Source: Comamonadaceae bacterium
Lineage (GTDB): Bacteria; Pseudomonadota; Gammaproteobacteria; Burkholderiales; Burkholderiaceae_C
Direction: 5' to 3'
Length of the DNA stretch: 47,560 bases
Assembly (NCBI GenBank): GCA_027486495.1
Contig: JAIXOZ010000029.1
Location: 1 to 47,560, forward strand
The notes below the pieces were generated by a model. That model had not been told where the DNA came from. It saw only the letters and a list, made by a program, of their open reading frames with translations, and searched no databases. Positions 1 through 6,675 of this stretch are shown one piece after another. Made by a program: the position numbers and the translations under genes. Every line of letters begins with the position of its first letter. The stretch's first letter is position 1.

Positions 1-141
1 GGCCCAGTCCACGTTGGGGTTGCGCGCCATCAAGGCACGCAGGGGCACCGCACCCAGGTCGTCGGTGCGCACGCTGGAGAGTGCACCGCCGTAGCGGCCA
101 AAGGGGGTCCGGATCGCATCGCAAATGTAGGCTTGGTTCAT
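1..141 (-). CDS. pcaF: Acetyl-CoA acyltransferase / 3-oxoadipyl-CoA thiolase, N-terminal part
   Basis: Only the first 47 residues are in the window; the gene runs off the left edge. The visible N-terminus (MNQAYICDAIRTPFGRYGGA, then a DDLGAVPLRALMARN stretch) is the classic start of type I thiolases and is closest to beta-ketoadipyl-CoA thiolases, which cleave 3-oxoadipyl-CoA to succinyl-CoA and acetyl-CoA at the end of aromatic degradation. The catalytic Cys and His lie beyond the edge, so the exact substrate class (PcaF, PaaJ or general AtoB) cannot be settled. The start is the ATG at 141. An operator-like palindrome containing a TATAAT lies about 25 nt upstream of it. Confidence 0.85.
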   Translation of the reverse strand, partial: MNQAYICDAIRTPFGRYGGALSSVRTDDLGAVPLRALMARNPNVDWA

Positions 142-165
142 GTGACTGGTCTTTCGAAGGTAATT

Positions 166-187
166 TTCATGCATTATATTGCATGAA
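166..187 (-). promoter_or_regulatory. Palindromic operator overlapping the thiolase promoter
   Basis: TTCATGCA, 6 nt, TGCATGAA is a perfect 8-bp inverted repeat about 25 nt upstream of the thiolase start. Read on the minus strand its centre contains a perfect TATAAT hexamer (173-178). A dimeric repressor bound here would cover the -10 element. The regulator itself is not visible in the window; IclR- and GntR-type regulators are the usual ones for this pathway, but that is inference. Confidence 0.55.
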
Positions 188-273
188 TGGCAGAGTGATT
201 CATGGCATTTTAGGGGCGCTTGGAGAGCTTGCGTGAGCGTTTGGCGACTGCAAGACCCTGGAGATTTCAGTGC

Positions 274-538
274 CTGTCCGCAAGGCGCGACGGCGGCGCT
301 GGCCGGGCTCGGAGCACGGCTACACGGTGAAGAGATGTCTGGTGTCTGTCCGCGAGGCGCGACGGCGGCGCTGGCCGGGCTCAGAGGCGCTTCGCTTTGC
401 CACATCGCCCGACCAGCGCAGCCGTCGCGCCTCGCTCGGGCAGTTGGTGATGTGTGCCCTGTCGCGTTTTGAACCCTCCGCGAACACGCCCACGTGAGAG
501 GCCGGGGCGATGTGGCAAAGCGAAGCGCCTCTGAGCCC
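274..538. repeat. Composite direct and inverted repeat cluster in a 485-bp spacer
   Basis: A 41-nt GC-rich unit at 274-314 recurs at 346-386 with two mismatches. The second copy runs into a 34-nt segment (377-410) that returns as a perfect inverted copy at 505-538. A third, imperfect inverted copy of the first unit lies near 407-443. The spacer between the thiolase start and the DUF1841 gene (142-626) thus holds a family of nested palindromic repeats. Small open frames over it read the repeat in several frames on both strands and show no recognisable protein. It looks like a dispersed intergenic repeat of the REP/BIME kind, which has not been checked genome-wide. Confidence 0.6.
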
Positions 539-626
539 CGGCCCCGGACCCCAGCCTCTCACTCCCAACGCACCACCAACGACAAAGCCCATCAAAGACA
601 ACCAACACTTAAGAGACAATCCACCC

Positions 627-1064
627 ATGCTGATCCAACCCTCCCAAGCCGATGTCCGGCGCTTTTTTTGCGGCGTTTACGCCAAAGCCCGCACAACTGC
701 AACGCTCGAACCCATGGAAATGCTCGTCAGCGAATGGATCGACGAACACCCCGAATACCACGCCGAACTGGCCGATGTCGATGCCGCGCTGGCGCAGATG
801 CACCAAGCGGACCCGAACCGCGAGAATCCCTTCTTGCACCTGTCGATGCACTTGTCCATCAGCGAGCAATGCAGCATCGACCAACCCCGGGGCATTCGCC
901 AAGCAGTGGAACTGCTCACGCACAGGCTCAACTCACTGCACGACGCACACCACCAGGCCATGGAATGCCTGGGCCGCATGGTGCACGAAAGCCAGCGCTC
1001 GGGCCGCATGCCCGATGGCGAGTCCTATATTGCCTGCGTGCAGCGCAACGCCACAAAAGACTGA
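627..1064 (+). CDS. DUF1841 family protein
   Basis: A 145-residue cytoplasmic protein that matches the DUF1841 family found across Beta- and Gammaproteobacteria. Visible family features are the N-terminal QADVRRFF segment, the WIDEHPEYHAEL motif, the NPFLHLSMHLSISEQ motif around residues 69-83, and the C-terminal ALxRMVHESQRSG-like stretch. No catalytic role is established for the family. The ATG at 627 was chosen because the family starts just before the RRFF segment, and it follows a weak AAGAGA site. A strong intrinsic terminator lies 40 nt downstream, so it is probably transcribed alone. Confidence 0.85.
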   Translation: MLIQPSQADVRRFFCGVYAKARTTATLEPMEMLVSEWIDEHPEYHAELADVDAALAQMHQADPNRENPFLHLSMHLSISEQCSIDQPRGIRQAVELLTHRLNSLHDAHHQAMECLGRMVHESQRSGRMPDGESYIACVQRNATKD

Positions 1065-1101
1065 TGTCCGCAAAGCACCGACGATGGTGCCAACAGCCCA
1101 C

Positions 1102-1129
1102 AAAAAAACCCGCCAAGGCGGGTTTTTTT
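1102..1129. terminator. Bidirectional intrinsic terminator
   Basis: Seven A, the stem CCCGCC-AA-GGCGGG, then seven T. The symmetric A and T tracts let it act for both convergent neighbours, the DUF1841 gene on the plus strand and the cytochrome gene ending at 1152 on the minus strand. Confidence 0.9.
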
Positions 1130-1151
1130 GGGGGTGCTCAGATCGGGCGAA

Positions 1152-1811
1152 TCAGCGGAAACGCGACTGGGGCACAACCTTCATCTCGCCATCCAAAGAA
1201 GCGATGTAAGCCGACATGGCCTTCAGCTCTGCATTGGAGAACTGCTTGGCAATGCCACCCATCACGCCATTGTTGCGACCCCATGTGGACTGGTTTTCCA
1301 CTTTGTAGGACTTGAGGGCCACAAACAAAAAGTCTTTGTGCTGACCGGCCAGCTTGGGGTAGCTCGGGTCGATCGGCTTGTTGAAGTTGTCACCGTGGCA
1401 AGAAATGCAAGCGCCCTTTTGCAGCAAGGCAGCCACCTTGGCGTCGGGAGCCTTGGGGGTCTTGGTCACGGGTTCGGCCTTGGCGTGTTGCTCATAGTAA
1501 GCGCCCAAATCAGCCATGTCCTGTTCGGTCAGGGTGTCGGCAATGCCACGCATGGTGGGGTGCTTGCGCTCGCCTTTTTTGTAGGCATTGAGCGAAGACA
1601 CGATGTATTTGCCGTTCTGACCCGAAATCATGGGCACGCGGTAGACCTCAGGGAAACTGGCTTGGTAGCCTTTGATGCCGTGGCAGCCAATGCACATGGC
1701 AATTTTTTGTTCGCCAGCTTTAGCGTCGCCCTTGATCTCTTGGGCATGGGCGGAAAAGGCGGTCACAGAAGCGACAGCCAAGGCAAACATCGAGGTCAAC
1801 AGCTTGTTCAT
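1152..1811 (-). CDS. Dihaem cytochrome c (cytochrome c4 type)
   Basis: A 219-residue periplasmic electron carrier. A Sec signal peptide covers about residues 1-23 (cleavage after AHA). Two class I haem c domains follow, with CIGCH at 40-44 and CISCH at 135-139. Each has a downstream Met that can serve as axial ligand (PMISGQ near 61 and VMGGIAKQ near the C-terminus). Two-domain cytochromes of this length pass electrons from the bc1 complex to terminal oxidases. The ATG at 1811 was preferred over an upstream in-frame codon because the signal peptide begins there. An FNR-type box at 1834-1847 sits just upstream and would overlap the promoter. Confidence 0.92.
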   Translation of the reverse strand: MNKLLTSMFALAVASVTAFSAHAQEIKGDAKAGEQKIAMCIGCHGIKGYQASFPEVYRVPMISGQNGKYIVSSLNAYKKGERKHPTMRGIADTLTEQDMADLGAYYEQHAKAEPVTKTPKAPDAKVAALLQKGACISCHGDNFNKPIDPSYPKLAGQHKDFLFVALKSYKVENQSTWGRNNGVMGGIAKQFSNAELKAMSAYIASLDGEMKVVPQSRFR

Positions 1812-1833
1812 TTTGCTTACACAATCCAAATGA

Positions 1834-1847
1834 TTGATAAAAATCAA
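1834..1847. promoter_or_regulatory. Perfect FNR/ANR box between cytochrome c4 and moxR
   Basis: TTGATAAAAATCAA is an exact TTGAT-N4-ATCAA consensus for the oxygen-responsive regulator FNR/ANR. It lies 23 nt upstream of the cytochrome start and 70 nt upstream of the MoxR start. A CATAAT at 1873-1878 would place a plus-strand start near 1885, so the box is centred near -44, close to an activating position. For the cytochrome it would lie in the promoter core and more likely repress. Confidence 0.65.
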
Positions 1848-1917
1848 CTACGGATTATATCGGGCTGGCCCTCATAATCCTGACAAACCCTTTGCCCTTT
1901 TCCGAGAACTTGTTCAC

Positions 1918-2760
1918 ATGAAATTCCAAGGTACCGAAAACTACGTCGCCACACAAGACCTGATGCTGGCCGTCAACGCCGCCATCACACTCAAACGGCC
2001 CCTGCTGGTCAAAGGAGAGCCTGGCACCGGCAAGACGATGCTGGCCGAAGAGGTGTCCGCTGCTTTGAGCTTGCCTCTGTTGCAGTGGCACATCAAATCG
2101 ACCACCAAGGCCCAGCAAGGCCTGTACGAATACGACGCCGTGAGCCGTTTGCGTGACAGCCAGTTGGGCGACGAAAAGGTCAAGGACATCGAGAACTACA
2201 TCATCAAGGGCGTGCTCTGGCAGGCTTTCACGTCCGAGACGCCTGTGGCCATCCTGATCGACGAGATCGACAAGGCCGACATCGAATTCCCGAACGACCT
2301 GCTGCGAGAAATCGACCGCATGGAGTTTTATTGCTACGAGACGCGCCAGCTGATCAAGGCCAAAACCCGTCCTCTGGTGTTCATCACGTCCAACAACGAA
2401 AAAGAGCTGCCCGACGCTTTCTTGCGCCGCTGCTTTTTCCACTACATCAAGTTCCCCGAAGCGGACACCATGCGCCAGATCGTGGACGTGCACTTTCCCA
2501 CGCTCAAGAAAGACCTGCTGGCTCTGGCACTCAAGACTTTTTACGACGTGCGCGGCCTGCCGGGCCTGAAGAAAAAACCCTCCACCAGTGAACTGCTGGA
2601 CTGGCTGAAACTGTTGGTGGCCGAAGACATCCCGCTCGAGGCACTGCAAAGCGCTGACCAAAAAGTGTCGGTGCCGCCACTGGTGGGTGCCTTGCTCAAA
2701 AACGAGCAGGATGTGACCTTGTTCGAAAAGCTGGTGTTCATGAACCAGCGCAACCGCTGA
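1918..2760 (+). CDS. MoxR family AAA+ ATPase
   Basis: A 280-residue AAA+ ATPase. Walker A is GEPGTGKT at 33-40 and Walker B is AILIDEIDKAD at 111-121. A sensor-1 like ITSNNEKELPDAFLRRC segment follows, with the arginine-finger region after it. MoxR proteins act as chaperone-like remodelers together with a VWA-domain partner, typically to insert metal or activate an enzyme complex. Such a partner is encoded here at 3630-4814, two small genes downstream. The ATG at 1918 begins the conserved MKFQGTxxYVAT start; an upstream in-frame frame extension has no family support. Sequence and context agree; the client enzyme is unknown. Confidence 0.9.
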   Translation: MKFQGTENYVATQDLMLAVNAAITLKRPLLVKGEPGTGKTMLAEEVSAALSLPLLQWHIKSTTKAQQGLYEYDAVSRLRDSQLGDEKVKDIENYIIKGVLWQAFTSETPVAILIDEIDKADIEFPNDLLREIDRMEFYCYETRQLIKAKTRPLVFITSNNEKELPDAFLRRCFFHYIKFPEADTMRQIVDVHFPTLKKDLLALALKTFYDVRGLPGLKKKPSTSELLDWLKLLVAEDIPLEALQSADQKVSVPPLVGALLKNEQDVTLFEKLVFMNQRNR

Positions 2761-2770
2761 AGTCGGCCCG

Positions 2771-3007
2771 ATGAGCTCTCCCAATCCCCTCATGGAAGGC
2801 ATTTCCGATGCCGTGGGCTTTGTCGGTGGCGCCTTGGCCGGTTTCTGGGCTGGCCAATGGCTGGGGCTGAATATTTTCAGTGCCGGTTACGACAACGCCA
2901 GCATTGGCGGCATTTTGCTGGTGGGTCTGGGCGGCGGCGCAGGCCTGCACTTGGCGCGCTTTTGGCGCAACAAACAAAAAGCCAAAGACAAGGACACTGA
3001 CGCATGA
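2771..3007 (+). CDS. Small glycine-rich membrane protein
   Basis: A 78-residue protein with two hydrophobic segments (about residues 12-34 and 43-62). Both are rich in Gly with GxxxG spacing (GGALAGFWAGQ, GGILLVGLGGGAGL). A basic Lys-rich tail follows. I do not recognise a named family. It starts 10 nt after the MoxR stop and overlaps the start of the next gene, so it is translationally embedded in the MoxR-VWA operon. It may be a small inner-membrane accessory of that module. Confidence 0.7.
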   Translation: MSSPNPLMEGISDAVGFVGGALAGFWAGQWLGLNIFSAGYDNASIGGILLVGLGGGAGLHLARFWRNKQKAKDKDTDA

Positions 3008-3636
3008 TGAATCCTTGGATCGCACCCACTTCGCTATCGGGTCAACATGTGCAACTCGTGCCTTTATCGCACCTGCACCACGATGATCTGGTCACGGCCG
3101 TGCGTGACGGCGAACTGTGGAACCACTGGTACACCGCCATCCCCACCCCAGAGGGCATGGCGGCTGAAATCACCCGCCGTCTGGATTTGCAGGCCAAGGG
3201 CAGCATGTGCCCTTTTGCGGTGATCGACCCATCGACAAACCAGGCCGTGGGCATGACCACCTACATGAACATCGACGCGGCCAACCGCCGCGTCGAAATC
3301 GGCTCCACTTGGTACCGCCAAAGCGTGCAGCGCACCCCCCTCAACACCGAAGCCAAGCGCTTGTTGTTGGCCCACGCTTTTGAACAGCTGAACTGCATCG
3401 CGGTGGAGTTCCGCACGCATTTCTTCAACCAACAAAGCCGCCGCGCCATCGAGCGCCTGGGCGCCAAGCTCGACGGCGTGCTGCGCAGCCACCAGATCAA
3501 CCCCCACCCATTGAGTGCTGGCGCACTGCGAGACACCTGCGTTTACAGCATCATTGCGAGTGAATGGCCCAACGTGCGCACCCACCTCGACCACCAATTG
3601 AGTCGCGCCAGAACTGAGGACCCCCGGTCATGCTGA
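3004..3636 (+). CDS. GNAT family N-acetyltransferase (RimJ/RimL type)
   Basis: A 210-residue acetyl-CoA-dependent N-acyltransferase. Recognisable parts are the N-terminal LSGQHVQLVPLSHLHHDDL segment, the beta4/5 core with GMTTYMNIDAANRRVEIG, a TEAKRLLLAHAFEQL helix, and a VEFRTHFFNQQSRRAIERLGAKLDGVLR motif typical of the RimJ/RimL branch. Substrates of that branch range from ribosomal-protein N-termini to small amines; nothing here fixes one. The start overlaps the preceding small gene by 4 nt and its end overlaps the VWA gene by 7 nt, which indicates coupled translation within the MoxR operon. Confidence 0.85.
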   Translation: MMNPWIAPTSLSGQHVQLVPLSHLHHDDLVTAVRDGELWNHWYTAIPTPEGMAAEITRRLDLQAKGSMCPFAVIDPSTNQAVGMTTYMNIDAANRRVEIGSTWYRQSVQRTPLNTEAKRLLLAHAFEQLNCIAVEFRTHFFNQQSRRAIERLGAKLDGVLRSHQINPHPLSAGALRDTCVYSIIASEWPNVRTHLDHQLSRARTEDPRSC

Positions 3637-4814
3637 TCGATTTTTTCTACACCTTGCGCGCCGCCAAGCTGCCCGTATCGGTGCGCGAGTACCTGACTTT
3701 GCTTGAAGCCCTGCAAGCCGATGTGGTCGGACCGGCGTCTGAGGCCTGCAGCATCGACGATTTTTACCACCTGGCCCGCACCGTGATGGTCAAGGACGAA
3801 AAGCACTTCGACAAGTTTGACAAGGCTTTTGGCGCCTACTTCAAAGGCGTGGAAATGTTGACCGACTTCACCAAAGAAGTGCCGCTCGACTGGCTCGAAA
3901 AAATCCTGCAAAAAGAACTCACCCCCGAGCAAAAAGCCGCCATCGAAAAAATGGGCTGGGACGAGTTGATGGACACTTTAAAGAAGCGCCTAGAAGAACA
4001 AAAAGAACGTCACGAAGGCGGCAACAAGTGGATCGGCACGGGCGGCACATCCCCCTTCGGTAACGGCGGCTACAACCCGCAGGGCATCCGCATTGGTGGC
4101 AAAGGTGGCAACAAAAGCGCCATCAAGGTCTGGGAGCAACGCGCCTACAAAGACTACGACGACCAGCAGGAGCTGGGCACACGCAACATCAAGGTGGCGC
4201 TGCGTCGATTGCGCCGCTTTGCCCGCGAAGGTTCGCAAGACGAGCTCGACCTGGACGGCACCATTCGCAAGACGGCGGCCAATGCGGGCTACCTCGACAT
4301 CCTGATGCGCCCCGAGCGCCACAACAATGTGAAAGTGCTGCTGCTCATGGACGTGGGCGGCACCATGGACGAGCACATCACACGGGTCGAGGAAATGTTC
4401 TCGGCCGTCAAAGCCGAATTCAAGCACCTGGATTTTTATTACTTCCACAACTGCGTCTACGACTTCATGTGGAAGAACAACAAGCGCCGCTATGCCGAGA
4501 AGTTCCCAACCTGGGACATACTGCGCAAGTACAACAAGGACTACAAGCTGATCTTCATTGGCGACGCGACCATGAGCCCGTATGAGATTTTGCAAAAGGG
4601 CGGCAGCGTTGAATACAACAACGAAGAGGCCGGGGCTGAGTGGCTGCAACGCCTGACGCACACCTTTCCCAAGTTCGCCTGGATCAACCCCGAGCCGCAA
4701 GGCGTTTGGCAGTACCGCCAGAGCATCTCCATCGTTCAGCAACTGATGAGCAACCGCATGTTTCCGCTGACCCTCAAAGGTCTGGAAGACGCGATGCGTT
4801 TGCTGAGCAAATGA
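3630..4814 (+). CDS. VWA domain protein, CoxE-like
   Basis: A 394-residue cytoplasmic protein of the CoxE-like VWA family, the usual partner of MoxR ATPases. The N-terminal half is helical. A Gly-rich linker lies near 128-165 and an RNIKVALRRLRRFAREG helix near 185-201. The VWA fold starts around 234 with VKVLLLMDVGGTMDEH. The metal-site motif is therefore DVGGTMD rather than the textbook DxSxS, a variant I associate with this subfamily. A FAWINPEP segment and a short C-terminal helix close the protein. Its 3' end overlaps tamA by an ATGA junction, so the MoxR module and the TamAB genes are one transcription unit. Confidence 0.88.
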   Translation: MLIDFFYTLRAAKLPVSVREYLTLLEALQADVVGPASEACSIDDFYHLARTVMVKDEKHFDKFDKAFGAYFKGVEMLTDFTKEVPLDWLEKILQKELTPEQKAAIEKMGWDELMDTLKKRLEEQKERHEGGNKWIGTGGTSPFGNGGYNPQGIRIGGKGGNKSAIKVWEQRAYKDYDDQQELGTRNIKVALRRLRRFAREGSQDELDLDGTIRKTAANAGYLDILMRPERHNNVKVLLLMDVGGTMDEHITRVEEMFSAVKAEFKHLDFYYFHNCVYDFMWKNNKRRYAEKFPTWDILRKYNKDYKLIFIGDATMSPYEILQKGGSVEYNNEEAGAEWLQRLTHTFPKFAWINPEPQGVWQYRQSISIVQQLMSNRMFPLTLKGLEDAMRLLSK

Positions 4815-6673
4815 GGTGGCCAGCGCGGTTCGGTGGCCTTCAACGCAAGGCCATGGCCGTGCTGCTGGCTGCGCTCGGATTGACTGCGCTGGTCCCCACT
4901 ACGACTTTGGCGCAAAGCTCCGCAGTGCCTGTACCCAGCACCACCAGCCCGTCCACAGAAAATCCTCAAACCTTTGGTTTGGAGGTGCACAGCAACGACA
5001 AGAACATCCGCGACTTTCTGTTGCAGCACTTGGACTTGCAGCGCTACCGTAGCCTGAGCGATCTGGACGAGATGGAGCTGGCCCGATTGCTGCGTGAAGC
5101 CGATGTGCAGGCCCGCGAACTGCTGGGCACCTTGGGCTTTTTCAAGCCCACGCTGCGCTGGTCCCAAGACAACAGCGACCCAAGCGCCAGTGCCGGCACT
5201 TTGGGCTTGGTGCTGCTGGATGTGGACACAGGCCCTGCCGCCCGAATTTCGGAAGTGCAGTGGCAATGGCTGGACGTTGTGGCCGATGATCCCGAAGCAC
5301 AAGCTCAGCTCAAAGCCATCGAGCAGCAATGGGGTTTGCCCCCAGGTGAGACCTTCAGCCAGAACGCCTGGAGTCGGGCCAAAAACCAAACCCTGCGCCA
5401 GCTGCTGGCCGAGCGTTTCCCCTGGGGCCGCATCTTGCACAGCCTGGCCCTGGTAGACGAGCCCAATAACCAGGTACGCCTGTGGCTGACCCTGGAGCCC
5501 GGCCCGGCCGTGCGTCTGGGGACTTTGCAAATTTCCGGGGCCGATAAATACGGGGCAACCCAAGTCGAACGCTTGGCGCGTTTACCCAGCGGCCAGGTTT
5601 ACCGACAAAGCGATTTACTCGAAGCCCAGCAGCGCCTGGTAACCAGTGGATTTTATGATTCGGTATTTGTCAGCCTGGATGCCGAAGGCAACCCGGCACA
5701 ACCACCCGTCAAGATAGAACTGAAGGAAAGTCTTCGCCAAAAATGGGTGCTGGGCTTGGGCGTGCGCAGCGACAGCGGTGCCCGCGTGAGCGCCGAACAC
5801 ACGCACCACAGCGTCCCGGGGTTGCATTGGCGTTCGGTCAGCAAACTGTCGCTGGACAAGGACTTGCAAAGCGTGAGCCTGGACCTGCTGGCCCCGCCGG
5901 CCGCCAGCCTCTGGCGCTGGAACACCTCGGCCAAATTTGACCGCGAAAAGCTCTTTGACGTGCCCTTGCAAAGTCAGCGCTGGCGCGCTGGTCGCACCCA
6001 ACTGGGTGAAAAAATCGACCGCTCCTACTTTGCCCAATACGATTCGGCCCGTTTGCAAGGTGACCTTCAGCTTAAGCTTGAATCCATCAGTGCCAACTTC
6101 GGTTGGACTTGGCGCAATTTTGACAGCCTTCCCTTTCCCAACCGGGGACTGGGTGTGGGCATTGAATTGGGCTCGGGGGTGACGCTGGGTGACCAGCGTG
6201 AACCTTATGTGCGCTGGCTGGTCAAAGGTCTGGGCCTTGTCCCACTGGGTCACAGCATGGGCCGTCTGGCCGTGCGCGCGGACATGGGCAGTGTGGTCAG
6301 CCGCGACACCTCCAACCTGCCCGCCACCCAGCTGTTCTGGACCGGCGGCGACAACAGCGTGCGCGGTTATGCGCCGAACAGCATTGGCGTGACCGATGCA
6401 TTCGGCATCTCCGAACCAGGCCGCTACCTGGCCGCAGGCAGTCTGGAGTGGCAGCGCCCCATCCGCCGCAAAGGCCAAGCCACCGATTGGGAAAGCGCCG
6501 TGTTTGTCGATGCGGGCGCTGTGGCCAATGACACAAGTCAACTCAAGCCCCAAATTGGCTACGGCGTAGGCGCGCGCTGGCGCAGTCCTGTCGGGCCCGT
6601 GCGCATCGACTTGGCCTATGCGCAAGCGCTGCAAAAGCTGCGCCTGCATCTGAGTGTGGGTTTCACATTTTGA
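4811..6673 (+). CDS. tamA: Autotransporter assembly outer-membrane protein TamA (Omp85 family)
   Basis: A 620-residue outer-membrane Omp85 protein. A signal peptide covers about residues 1-35 (cleavage near TTTLAQ). POTRA domains follow (for example GPAVRLGTLQISGADKYG and the preceding DTGPAARISEVQW), then the C-terminal 16-strand barrel region. The lid motif region reads FWTGGDNSVRGYAPNSIGV (the conserved VRGY), and the protein ends in an aromatic-terminated strand (LRLHLSVGFTF). With TamB it forms the translocation and assembly module that helps insert autotransporters and other envelope proteins and moves phospholipids. The ATG at 4811 overlaps the VWA stop; an internal ATG at 4853 would also keep most of the signal peptide. 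Confidence 0.9.
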   Translation: MRWPARFGGLQRKAMAVLLAALGLTALVPTTTLAQSSAVPVPSTTSPSTENPQTFGLEVHSNDKNIRDFLLQHLDLQRYRSLSDLDEMELARLLREADVQARELLGTLGFFKPTLRWSQDNSDPSASAGTLGLVLLDVDTGPAARISEVQWQWLDVVADDPEAQAQLKAIEQQWGLPPGETFSQNAWSRAKNQTLRQLLAERFPWGRILHSLALVDEPNNQVRLWLTLEPGPAVRLGTLQISGADKYGATQVERLARLPSGQVYRQSDLLEAQQRLVTSGFYDSVFVSLDAEGNPAQPPVKIELKESLRQKWVLGLGVRSDSGARVSAEHTHHSVPGLHWRSVSKLSLDKDLQSVSLDLLAPPAASLWRWNTSAKFDREKLFDVPLQSQRWRAGRTQLGEKIDRSYFAQYDSARLQGDLQLKLESISANFGWTWRNFDSLPFPNRGLGVGIELGSGVTLGDQREPYVRWLVKGLGLVPLGHSMGRLAVRADMGSVVSRDTSNLPATQLFWTGGDNSVRGYAPNSIGVTDAFGISEPGRYLAAGSLEWQRPIRRKGQATDWESAVFVDAGAVANDTSQLKPQIGYGVGARWRSPVGPVRIDLAYAQALQKLRLHLSVGFTF

Positions 6674-6675
6674 CA

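Noticed and set aside
179-628. Several small open frames on both strands over the repeat-rich spacer
   Set aside because: They read the same GC-rich repeats in different frames and strands, have no ribosome sites or family similarity, and overlap one another.
1128-1877. Long plus-strand open frame opposite the cytochrome gene
   Set aside because: It is antisense to a clear dihaem cytochrome c with signal peptide and two CxxCH motifs; open antisense frames are expected at this GC content.
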